From NCBI RefSeq assembly GCF_043290135.1, contig NW_027464602.1, positions 1,922,001 to 1,986,000 of the forward strand: a stretch of DNA of 64,000 nucleotides. Reading direction: 5' to 3'. Both the position numbers and the translations under genes were made by a program. The notes beneath the pieces were generated by a model. That model made no database searches. It worked only from the letters and a program-made list of their open reading frames with translations, and had not been told where the DNA came from. Numbering within the stretch: position 1 is the stretch's first letter; each line of letters starts with the position of its first letter. This stretch comes from Rhipicephalus microplus (taxonomy: Eukaryota > Arthropoda > Arachnida > Ixodida > Ixodidae). Of the stretch, positions 26,580-35,795 are shown piece by piece.

Positions 26580-27214
26580 TAGGCTCGAAACTCCAACCTT
26601 TCGGTTAACAGCCGATCGCGCTAGCCAATTGCGCCATGGAGACAGTCCTGCTCCACTCTCACCACCATCAGAACATATCTTCAAAGCTATTACCACAAAG
26701 AAAAAAGCAACACGCCACTCCTGGGAGGGCTCGAACCTCCAACCTTTTGGTTAACAGCCGATCGCGCAAGCCAATTGCGCCACGGAGACAGTCCTGCTCC
26801 ACTCTCACCACCATCAGAACATATCTTCAAACCTATTAGCGCAAAGAAAAAAAGCGCCGCGCCACCACCGGGTGGGCTCAAACATCCAACCTTTTGGTTA
26901 ACAGCCGATCGCGCTAGCCAATTGCGCCACGGAGACAGTCCTGCTCCACTCTCACCACCATCAGAACATATCTTCAAAGCTATTAGTGCAAAGAAAAAAG
27001 CAGCACACCACTCCCGGGAGGGCTCGAAACTCCAACCTTTCGGTTAACAGCCGATCGCGCTAGCCCATTGCGCCACGGGGACAGTCTTGCTCCACTCTCA
27101 CCACCATCAGTACATATCTTCATAGCTATCAGCACAAAGAAAAAAAAAACGCCGCACCACCACCGGGTGGGCTCGAACCTCCAGCCTTTCGGTTAACAGC
27201 CGATCGCGCAAGGC

Positions 27215-27218
27215 AATT
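27215..27218. repeat. Left flanking AATT, candidate target-site duplication
   Basis: AATT precedes the element and recurs at 32237-32240 after its A-rich tail. In empty paralogous units it occurs once. The length is uncertain because the element's own first bases (forward attt) overlap it by microhomology. Confidence 0.55.
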
Positions 27219-27220
27219 TC

Positions 27221-28063
27221 GGGCAGCAGTGGCGGCAGACGGTTCAGCAGAGCACGGTCCTAACTGTCTTCTTGCCCATGCGCAGAAACCCCGCAAAGTG
27301 GACGTCATCCGCGCATCCATACCAGCCTGCATTGCCCCGGGAATGACCAACTGAAACCAAGGAAAGTTGGTACTATCCGCATATCCACCACAGCGCTGCG
27401 CGGGCACTTGACGGACCAGCTGGTGATACGCCCCCCGCCCTTTATATACTCGGTCGCATCGTGGGACTCAACCACATTTCGGGCAGCAGTGGCGGCAGAC
27501 GGTTCAGCAGAGCACGGTCCTAACTGTCTTCTTGCCCATGCGCAGAAACCCCGCAAAGTGGACGTCATCCGCGCATCCATACCAGCCTGCATTGCCCCGG
27601 GAATGACCAACTGAAACCAAGGAAAGTTGGTACTATCCGCATATCCACCACAGCGCTGCGCGGGCACTTGACGGACCAGCTGGTGATACGCCCCCCGCCC
27701 TTTATATACTCGGTCGCATCGTGGGACTCAACCACATTTCGGGCAGCAGTGGCGGCAGACGGTTCAGCAGAGCACGGTCCTAACTGTCTTCTTGCCCATG
27801 CGCAGAAACCCCGCAAAGTGGACGTCATCCGCGCATCCATACCAGCCTGCATTGCCCCGGGAATGACCAACTGAAACCAAGGAAAATTGGTACTATCCGC
27901 ATATCCACCACAGCGCTGCGCGGGCACTTGACGGACCAGCTGGTGATACGCCCCCCGCCCTTTATATACTCGGTCGCATCGTGGGACTCAACCACATTTC
28001 GGGCAGCAGTGGCGGCAGACGGTTCAGCAGAGCACGGTCCTAACTGTCTTCTTGCCCATGCGC
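27221..28063 (+). repeat. 260-bp 5' monomers of the LINE, three full plus one partial
   Basis: Exact period of 260: copies start at 27221, 27481, 27741 and 28001, each with forward gggcagcagtggcggcag. The fourth stops at 28063 where forward catgcgcagaa becomes catgcgccggt. Copies are almost identical; copy 3 has ggaaaattgg where the others have ggaaagttgg. Open frames through them on both strands exist only because 260-bp copies lack stops, and are not counted as genes. The layout resembles the promoter monomers of some mammalian L1 5' ends. Confidence 0.9.
27441..27448 (+). promoter_or_regulatory. TATA-like box in each LINE monomer
   Basis: TTTATATA after a C-rich stretch. It recurs at 27701-27708 and 27961-27968. 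The next monomer begins about 33-40 bp downstream, a normal TATA-to-start distance. Confidence 0.55.
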
Positions 28064-28161
28064 CGGTTGGTTAGTTTTGGTACGTTATTTATCGCTTGAA
28101 ACTGCTCCTGCCGCTACTGCTGTCCTCGAGTTTTGTATTTTGTGACTAGACAAGTGCTGCA
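28064..28161 (+). other. Non-repeated part of the LINE 5' UTR
   Basis: A 98-bp leader between the last partial monomer and the ORF1 ATG. No ORF or clear motif was seen in it. Confidence 0.6.
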
Positions 28162-29094
28162 ATGAGTGACGTATGTGAATCCTGTAAACAATACTTTTCT
28201 GAAGATGAGGATGTCATAACATGTGCAGAATGCCGGCAATGCTATCACATCGGAGAATGTATCGGAATAAGTGAACGTACCTATAAAAAGAAAGGGAAAG
28301 TGGCAAAGAAAGCCTTAAAATGTCAGACTTGCCGTGTGCCTTCATCTAGGAACACTCAGATGAATAATAACGCTGATCAATCAGCTTTAACGGAAGCCTT
28401 GAGCCAGCAACTTGCGGAAATTAACAAATGCTTGGCGCACTTGACAACTAAGGTCGATAACCTTACAGAATTAAAGCAAACAGTCACCAGCATTGAACAA
28501 TCCATTCAGCACATGTCAGATACGCATGACAAGCTTCTTGAAATCAGCGCAAGGCACGATAGAGACATAGAAAGCCTCCGCAACAGAGTAGAAGCTGTGG
28601 AACAAAATTTTGACGAAAAAGAAATTCGCAAGCTAAACCTAGAACTAAATGACCTTCAGCAATATAGTCGCCGCCAGAATCTGGAAATTCATGGCATGCC
28701 GTTTTTTGAAAAAGAGGATACCCTGTCACGAGTTAACGACCTTGCGAAGAGGCTTGACCTGCAGACACTATCTGACTGTGACGTTGAAAGCATGCATCGC
28801 TTGCCACCCCGTAAAGGGAAACCCCCAGTTATACTGATAAGATTCGCTCGACTGAGCTTGAAGGCAGCATGGCTTGCTAAACGTGCCGAACTAAGAGAAA
28901 AAAACAGTAATATTCAGCTATTTGATAACTTAACTCCTGCAAATAAGAAGCTCCTTTGGATGGCAAGGACTAGAGCCACCGAGATGAACTATCGATTCAC
29001 TTGGTCTTCACAGGGAAAGATTTTTGTCAGAAAGAATTCAGAAGCACGCGCAATCCGAATTGCATCTGAAGATGATCTAAACAAGATTGTTTAA
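28162..29094 (+). CDS. LINE ORF1 protein, PHD finger and coiled coil
   Basis: 310 aa. Residues 5-57 form a C4HC3 PHD-type zinc finger: C5, C8, C21, C24, H29, C33, C54, C57. Residues about 72-165 are heptad-rich and probably coiled coil. About 170-305 resemble the RRM-like/C-terminal region of LINE ORF1 proteins (LEIHGMPFFE, then RFARLSLKAAW). By family analogy it binds the element RNA and forms the ribonucleoprotein, possibly with a chromatin-reading or dimer role for the PHD finger. The frame is uninterrupted. The ATG at 28162 is the first in frame after the 5' leader. ORF2 begins 41 bp after its stop in another frame, so ORF2 needs reinitiation or a similar mechanism. Confidence 0.85.
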   Translation: MSDVCESCKQYFSEDEDVITCAECRQCYHIGECIGISERTYKKKGKVAKKALKCQTCRVPSSRNTQMNNNADQSALTEALSQQLAEINKCLAHLTTKVDNLTELKQTVTSIEQSIQHMSDTHDKLLEISARHDRDIESLRNRVEAVEQNFDEKEIRKLNLELNDLQQYSRRQNLEIHGMPFFEKEDTLSRVNDLAKRLDLQTLSDCDVESMHRLPPRKGKPPVILIRFARLSLKAAWLAKRAELREKNSNIQLFDNLTPANKKLLWMARTRATEMNYRFTWSSQGKIFVRKNSEARAIRIASEDDLNKIV

Positions 29095-29135
29095 ACACTT
29101 ACTGTACCTATCGCCTTTTATGGCTTTTTTCTGTT

Positions 29136-31307
29136 TTGATGATCAAGTCGATGCATTACAATGCTGTCTCTTTCAAGAATTTGATTAAGGACTCGAACTT
29201 TCTTTCTGAACGTGGTCTTTCCCTTTATCATATTAATGCACAGAGTATGAGGAACAAGGGTGAGGAAATTGAAAGCGAATTAGTACACCTCAACTATGAC
29301 TTTGATATCATGGGCTTCTCGGAGACATGGTTTTCTTCACAGTCAGACGTGGTCAGTTTGGGAAATTACAATATGGAATCAGTATTCAGAACTGGAAAAC
29401 GCGGTGGCGGTGTATCTTTGTATATCAAACAAAATTTGCCCTACGAGGCGTGGCCCGACTATTGTGTTGTGTGTAGTGATTTCGAAGCAGTTACTGTGAT
29501 ACACAACAAGGTTGTAATAGTACTGATCTACCGCCCCCCGAATGGTAATACTGACTCACTTCTTGAGTTTTTGGAGAAGCTTCAACATCATGCTAATTCT
29601 AATCGATGGTTCGTGATATCATTTGGTGATTTTAATATAGATATATCAAAAGATGGTCCTATTAAGCTAAAACTAATGGAGTTAATGTTGTCTCATGGCT
29701 GCGAAAACATCATTAGCACTCCTACCAGAATAACAGGCACATCAGAAACGATCATTGATCTCTGTTTCACTAATTTATCCCCTGACAGTGCATTAGCCGG
29801 AGTATTCAGCTCTGGTATAAGTGACCACTTACCTTTTTTTGCACTATTAACAATGCCAGAACTGCAGAATTCTCCAAAATACATGCGTAGAGATATAAAC
29901 GATCCAAATATTCTCCGTTTTCGCTCTCTAATGTTTAACTGCAATTGGGATGACCTGTACCGAGAACCTGATCCGTCTAAGGCATACAACCTGTTTATGT
30001 CAAAAATGGTTAGTAACTACAATACTGCTTTTCCGTACGTTGTTGTAAAGAAACACAAGAGAGCAAGAAAGGAGTGGATTACGCCGGCACTTCTTAAGTG
30101 GATAAATGAAAAAAACAAACTTTTCCAGCACTTTTTGAAAACAAAAGAACAAACTGACCTCATTGAGTTTAAAAATTTTAGAAACAAAGTAAACAAAGAC
30201 CTCAAGAAGGCGAAAATAGATTTCTATGCCTACAAGTTTTCTACAGTGATTAACAGCTCAAAAATGGTTTGGAGCTCGGTTAATAAATTGATAGGAAGAA
30301 AACAAGCCACTGTCCCTAGCTATATACAGATAAACGATATTCACTTCAGTGGCAAGGCACTGGCAGACAAATTTAACCATTTCCTTGAGGCAGGATCCTC
30401 AAGTAATATAACACAAGCGACTGACCCTAAACCGGCTGAATGCTATATTGAAAGCTCTTCCACTAATTCTTTGTTTTTATTACCCGTTACCGAGGAGGAA
30501 GTAGCCACTGTCATATGCTCACTAAAGAACAGCTCACCAGGAGAAGATGGCATTTCCGCAGCACCTATCAAGGCAGTTGCTGATTTGATTGTCGTCCCAT
30601 TCACTTACATATGCAACAGACTCTTCTTGACGGGAATTTTTCCATGTGCCATGAAAATAGCTCGCGTAACAATAATTTTTAAAGGAGGTGATAAAAATGA
30701 ACTTCAAAATTATCGCCCAATCTCTATTCTGCCGCTTTTCTCTAAGGTCGCGGAACGCCTGATATATAAGAGGGTATTTTCTTTTATAGCAAACAGAAAT
30801 GTCATTTGTGAAGAACAGTGTGGATTCCAACCAGGTAGATCAACTCAGTCTGCTTTACTCCGTATTAAGGACAGCCTACTTCATAACTTTGAAAAAAAAT
30901 TTTACACTGTGGGAATATTTCTCGATTTCCGTAAGGCTTTTGACTCGATAAAGCACGATATATTAATTAGGAAACTTCAACTGTATGGAATACGCGGGAT
31001 TGCGCTTGATCTAATGAAAAGCTATCTTTGGGCCAGGAAACAATATGTACAGCTCCACAATTATAAATCTGATTTGGGCGTAATTAAGTATGGGGTTCCC
31101 CAAGGATCGATACTTGGTCCTCTACTTTTTATACTTTATATCAATGACATAGTTAACATTCAGTTCACACCAAACATAGTCATGTACGCCGACGATACCA
31201 ATGCCTTCTTTTCTGGTTTAGATCTTCGCGATATTGAAATAACTGCAAATTCTTGGTTGGATAAACTAAAATCATGGCTTACAGTCAATCAGCTAGAACT
31301 AAAATAA
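29136..31307 (+). pseudogene. LINE ORF2: endonuclease and reverse transcriptase (frame-broken 3' part)
   Basis: 723 aa. The N-terminal apurinic-type endonuclease (EEP) has the expected residues: N34 (HINAQSM), E63 (SETW), D165 and N167 (GDFNID), and S229-D230-H231 (SDH). RT blocks follow from about residue 510: NYRPISILP, GFQPGRST, LDFRKAFDS, GVPQGSILGPLLF, and catalytic YADD at residues 684-687 (31185-31196). The protein stops at TAA 31305-31307, shortly after the RT palm, next to an A run (31300-31317). The remainder continues in another frame. All catalytic motifs of both domains are present, so the loss is recent. It would nick target DNA and prime reverse transcription from the RNA 3' end. 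Confidence 0.88.
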
Positions 31308-31335
31308 AAAAAACTAAATTTATGCTCTTCAAACA

Positions 31336-32028
31336 AAAAATAGGCCTGTAGATTATGCTATCTCTTTGATTTTTAATGGAGAAAATATTGCGCAGGTAAA
31401 TAAAATTCAGTTTCTGGGTGTGTGTTTTCAAAGTGACCTTAGTTGGTCCCACCATGTGGACAACCTGCGAATAAAAATATCAAGATCGATCGGTCTAATT
31501 CGACGCTTACAGCATCTCCTTCCAGGGAGAGTTAAACGGCAGCTTTACTTTTCTTTTATCTACTCGCAAATCATTTATTGCATTTTAGTCTGGGGTACGT
31601 GTAACAAAACAAATACAGAAAGTATAATTCTTCTTCAAAAACGCGCACTAGGTTTGATAAGTACCTCGGTCCCCACTAATATGTCTCTTTTTTATATGTA
31701 TAATGTACTCCCGTTCCCAGAGTGCTATAGGATGCAACTAGCCATGTTAATCTTCAAAAAAATTAAAGATAATTTCCAGATTTTTTCTGATGTGTACTTA
31801 AGCAGAGATCTTACGTATAATCTGCGTACTGTTGCGTTGGTCGGGCCAATGTGCCGGACTAACTATGGTGTACAGTCAATTAATAACCAAATCATTCTAC
31901 TGTGCAACAGGATTCCTGAAATAATTGAATACGCTAAGGAGGCTAAAAACATAACACAATTTAAGAAGCGAATTTACAATGTAATAAACAGAACACAAGT
32001 CTACAGTGTATGTAAAGGAAATATGTAA
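31336..32028 (+). pseudogene. LINE ORF2 C-terminal remainder, out of frame
   Basis: About 220 aa continue the thumb and C-terminal region of ORF2 (FLGVCFQSDLSWSHHVDNL, then VWGTCNKTN and a C-terminal region ending in SVCKGNM). This is typical of the part after the RT in CR1, Jockey and related LINEs. Two small frame changes separate it from the upstream part, both beside A runs (31300-31317 and 31334-31341). They may be true mutations or homopolymer sequencing errors. The methionine at 31366 is internal and not a real start. The stop is TAA 32026-32028. Confidence 0.8.
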
Positions 32029-32236
32029 TGTATGTAATATTTATAGTATTCACTGTTTTTCAACTTGTATTGTATTTCAAAATATGTTATGGTGTTTTGT
32101 ACTGTCCTGCTCTACCTGCCCGAGGTGCCTCACGAAGAGGGGCCAAGTCAGGAGACACACTCTCCTTTTGCCCCCTTCGTGGGCATTTCTGCGGAAATGT
32201 CCGAATAAAATAAAATGAAAAAAATAAAAAAAATGA
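32029..32236 (+). other. LINE 3' UTR and A-rich tail
   Basis: 208 bp. It contains AATAAA at 32204-32209 and ends in an irregular A-rich tail (AAAATAAAATGAAAAA pattern). A stretch with CGAAGAGGGGCC (from about 32131) faces TTGCCCCCTTCG (about 32168-32179) as an imperfect inverted repeat. Confidence 0.75.
32184..32199 (+). other. Stem-loop near the LINE 3' end
   Basis: CATTTC-TGCG-GAAATG: a 6-bp perfect stem with a 4-nt loop just before the AATAAA. LINE reverse transcriptases of several clades recognise 3' hairpins. The role here is an inference. Confidence 0.5.
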
Positions 32237-32240
32237 AATT
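32237..32240. repeat. Right flanking AATT, candidate target-site duplication
   Basis: Right partner of 27215-27218, followed directly by the rest of the interrupted unit (forward gcgccacggagac). Confidence 0.55.
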
Positions 32241-35200
32241 GCGCCACGGAGACAGTCCTGCTCCACTCTCACCACCATCAGAACATATCTTTAAAGCTAT
32301 CGGCCCAAAGAAAAAAAGCACCGCACCACCACCGGGTGGGCTCGAACCTCCAACCTTTCGGTCAACAGGTAATCGCGCTAGCCAATTGCGCCACGGAGAC
32401 AGTCCTGCTCCACTCTCACCACCATCACAACATATCTTCAAAGCTATCAGCACAAAGAAAAAAAAGCGGCACACCATCACCGCGTGGGCTCGAACCTCCA
32501 ACCTTTCGGTTAACTGCCGATCGCGCTAGCCAAATGCGCCACGGAGACAGTCGTGCTCCACTCTCACCACCATCAGAACATATCTTCAAAGCTATCAGCC
32601 CAAAGAAAAAAAAAGCGCCGCACCACCTCCGGGTGGGCTCGAACCTCCAACCTTTCGGTTAACAGCCGATCGCGCTAGCCTATTTTCCCCACGGAGACAG
32701 TCGTGCTCCACTCTCACCACCGTCAGAACATTTCTTCAGAGCTATCACCCCAAAGAAAAAAAAGAGCCGCAGCACCACCGGGTGGGCTCGAACCTCCAAC
32801 CTTTCGGTTAACAGCCGATCGCGCTAGCCAATTGCGCCACGAAGACAGTCCTGCTGCACTCTCACCACCATCAGAACATATCTTCAAACTATCAGCGCAA
32901 AAAAAAGCGCCGCACAACCACCGGGTGGGCTCGAAACTCCAACCTTTTGGTTAACAGCCGATCGCGCTAGCCAATTGCGCCACAGAGACAGTCTTGCTCC
33001 ACTCTCAACACCATCAGAACATATCTTCAAAGCTACAAGCGCAAAGAAAAAAAAGCGCCGCACCACCACCGGGTGGGCTCGAACCTCCAACCTTTCGGTT
33101 AACAGCCGATCGCGCTAGCCAATTGCGCCACGGGGACAGTCTTGCTCCACCCTCACCACCATCAGAACATATCTTCAAAGCTATCAGCCCAAAGAAAAAA
33201 AGCACCGCACCACCACCGGGTGGGCTCGAACTTCCAACCTTTCGGTTAACAGCCAATCGCGCTAGCCAATTGCGCCACGGAGACAGTCCTACTTCACTCT
33301 CACCACCATCAGAACATATCTTCAAAGCTATCAGCACAAAGAAAAAAAAGCGCCACACCATCATCGGGTGGGCTCGAACCTCCAACCTTTCGGTTAACAA
33401 CCGATCGCGCAAGCCAATTGCACCACGGAGACAGTCCTGCTCCACACTCACCACCGTCAAAACATTTCTTCAGAGCTATCACCCCAAAGAAAAAAAAGCG
33501 CCGCACCACCACCGGGTAGGCTCGAAACACCAACCTTTCGGTTAACAGCCGATCGCGCTAGCCAATTGCGCCATGGAGACAGTCCTGCTCCACTCTCACC
33601 ACCATCAGAACATATCTTCAAATCCATCAGCCCAAAGAAAAAAAAGCACCGCACCACCACCGGGTGGGCTCGAACCTCCAACCTTTCGGTTAACAGCCAA
33701 TCGCGCTAGCCAATTGCGCCACGGAGACAGTCCTGCTCCACTCTCACCACCATCAGAACATATCTTCAAAGCTATTAGCGCAAAGAAAAAAGCGCCGCGC
33801 CACCACCGGGTGGGCTCGAACCTCCAACCTTTCGGTTAACAGCCGATCGCGCTAACCCAATGCGCCACGGGGACAGTCTTGCTCCACTCTCACCACCATC
33901 AGAACATATCCTCAAAGCCATCAGCCCAAAAAAAAAAAGCACCGCACCACCACCGGGTGGGCTCGAACCTCCAACCTTTCGGTTAACAGCCAATCGCGCT
34001 AGCCAATTGCGCCACGGAGACAGTCCTGCTCCACTCTCACCAACATCAGAACATATCTTCAAAGCTATTAGCGCAAAGAAAAAGAAAGCGCCGCGCCACC
34101 ACCGGGTGGGCTCGAACCTCCAACCTTTCGGTTAACAGCCGATCGCGCTAACCCAATGCGCCACGGGGACAGTCTTGCTCCACTCTCACCACTATCAGAA
34201 CATATCTTCAAAGCTATCAGCGCAAAGAAAAAAAAGCGCCACACCACCACCGGGTGGGCTCGAACCTCCACCCTTTCGGTTAACAGCCGATCGCGCTAGC
34301 CAATTGCGCCACAGAGACAGTCTTGCTCCACTCTCAACACCATCAGAACATATCTTCAAAGCTACAAGCGCAAAGAAAAAAAAGCGCTGCACAACCACCG
34401 GGTGGGCTCGAACCTCCAACCTTTCGGTTAACAGCCGATCGCGCTAGCCAATTGCGCCACGGGGACAGTCTTGCTCCACTCTCACCACCATCAGAACATA
34501 TCTTCAAAGCTATCAGCGCAAAGAAAAAAAGCGCCGCACCACCACCGGGTGGGCTCGAACCTCCAACCTTTCGGTTAACAGCCGATCGCGCTAGCCAATT
34601 GCGCCACGGAGACAGTCCTGCTCCACTCTCACCACCATCAGAACATATCTTAAAGCTATCAGCACAAAGAGAAAAAAGCGCCGCACCACCACCGGGTGGG
34701 CTCGAAACTCCAACCTTTCGGTTAACAGCCGATCGCGCTAGCCAATTGCGCCATGGAGACAGTCCTGCTCCACTCTCACCACCATCAGAACATATCTTCA
34801 AAGCTATTACCACAAAGAAAAAAAAGCGCCGCAACACCACCGGGTTGGCTCGAACCTCCAACCTTTCGGTTAACAGCCGATCGCGCTAGCCAATTGCGCC
34901 ACGAAGACAGTCCTGCTGCACTCTCACCACCATCAGAACATATCTTCAAAGCTATTACCGCAAAGAAAAAAGCAACACACCACACCCGGGAGGGCTCGAA
35001 ATTCCAACCTTTCGGTTAACAGCCGATCGCGCTAGCCCATTGCGCCACGGAGACAGTCTTGCTCCACTCTCACCACCATCAGAACATATCATCAAAGCTA
35101 TCAGCCCAAAGAAAAAAAAGCGCCGCACCACCACCGGGTGGGCTCGAACCTTCAACCTTTCGGTTAACAGCCGATCGCACTAGCCAATTGTGCCACGGAG

Positions 35201-35722
35201 GCAGTCGTGCTCCACTCTTACCACCATCAGAACATATCTTCAAAGCTATCAGCCTAAAGAAAAAAAGCGCCGCACCACCACCGGGTGGGCTCGAACCTAC
35301 AACCTTTCGGTTAACAGCCGATCGCGCTAGCCAATTGCGCCACAGAGACAGTCGTGCTTCACTCTCACCACCGTCAGACCATTTCTTCAGAGCTATCGCC
35401 CCAAAGAAAAAAAAAGCGCCGCACCACCACCGGGTGGGCTCGAACCTCCAACCTTTCGGTTAACAGCCGATCGCGCTAGCCAATTGCGCCACAGAGACAG
35501 TCGTGCTTCACTCTCACCACCGTCAGACCATTTCTTCAGAGCTATCGCCCCAAAGAAAAAAAAAGCGCCGCACCACCACCGGGTGGGCTCGAACCTCCAA
35601 CCTTTCGGTTAAACGTTGATCGCGCTAGCCAATTGCGCCACGGAGACAGTCCTGCTCCACTCTCACCACCGTCAGAACATTTCTTCAGAGCTATCAGCCC
35701 AAAGAAGAAAAAGCGCCGCACC

Positions 35723-35795
35723 ACCACCGGGTGGGCTCGAAACTCCAACCTTTCGGTTATCAGCCGATCGCGCTAGCCAATTTCGCCATGGAGAC
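35723..35795 (-). tRNA. tRNA-Asn-like body with Ile anticodon GAT
   Basis: Anticodon loop CTGATAA gives GAT (complement of 35759-35761). Further copies: 37052-37124, 39407-39479, 44266-44338, 47224-47296 and 50026-50098. Five of the six lie in the same block, just after a spacer whose oligo-T run is split by C (forward agaagaaaaagc) and before a unit starting with forward ccatggagac. The exception is 37052-37124. The body keeps the Asn-type arms, with the usual 27-43 mismatch. Confidence 0.6.

Larger units (their letters stand above)
1..27218 (-). repeat. tRNA-Asn-derived ~148-bp tandem satellite, segment 1
   Basis: Head-to-tail array of about 184 units of 146-149 bp, all in one orientation. 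Read on the minus strand a unit consists of a 73-nt tRNA-Asn-like sequence, a GC-rich linker of about 10 nt, a T run, and a spacer of about 55-60 bp. Spacer subfamilies differ at the bases after the T run (TTTGGGC, TTTGCGC, TTTGTGC, TTTGGGG). In one spacer class the usual ATATGTTCTGATGG stretch reads AAATGTTTTGACGG. The tRNA part matches animal tRNA-Asn in its D-arm, anticodon loop CTGTTAA and T-loop TTCGAGC. Typical units have mismatches at 4-69 in the acceptor stem, at 27-43 (A-A) in the anticodon stem and at 51-63 (A-A) in the T stem. No host gene lies in the segment. It ends where a LINE interrupts a unit. Confidence 0.95.
27219..32236 (+). mobile_element. CR1-like non-LTR retrotransposon (LINE)
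   Basis: A 5.0-kb element with tandem 5' promoter-like monomers, ORF1, ORF2 (endonuclease plus RT) and an A-rich 3' tail. PHD fingers in ORF1 are known from CR1-like LINEs, which supports this clade. It is inserted in the D-arm/A-box region of one satellite unit. Empty paralogous units (forward gcgcaaggcaattgcgcc at about 38274, 40929, 52282 and 54202) show the uninterrupted site. The flanks share AATT. The element looks near full length, but ORF2 is frame-broken, so this copy is probably not autonomous. Exact family is not assigned. Confidence 0.9.

Noticed and set aside
1..27218. CRISPR-like regular repeats
   Set aside because: Both the repeat and the spacer parts recur, the units are about 148 bp, and the tRNA fold explains the conserved half. 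No cas genes, and the context is animal.
27129..27407. 92-aa minus-strand frame
   Set aside because: It spans the junction between the satellite and the LINE monomer, so it is a chance fusion.
27305..27927. 120-aa and 68-aa open frames on both strands of the 260-bp monomers
   Set aside because: They repeat with the monomer, overlap on both strands and cross copy boundaries. They sit in the LINE 5' promoter region.
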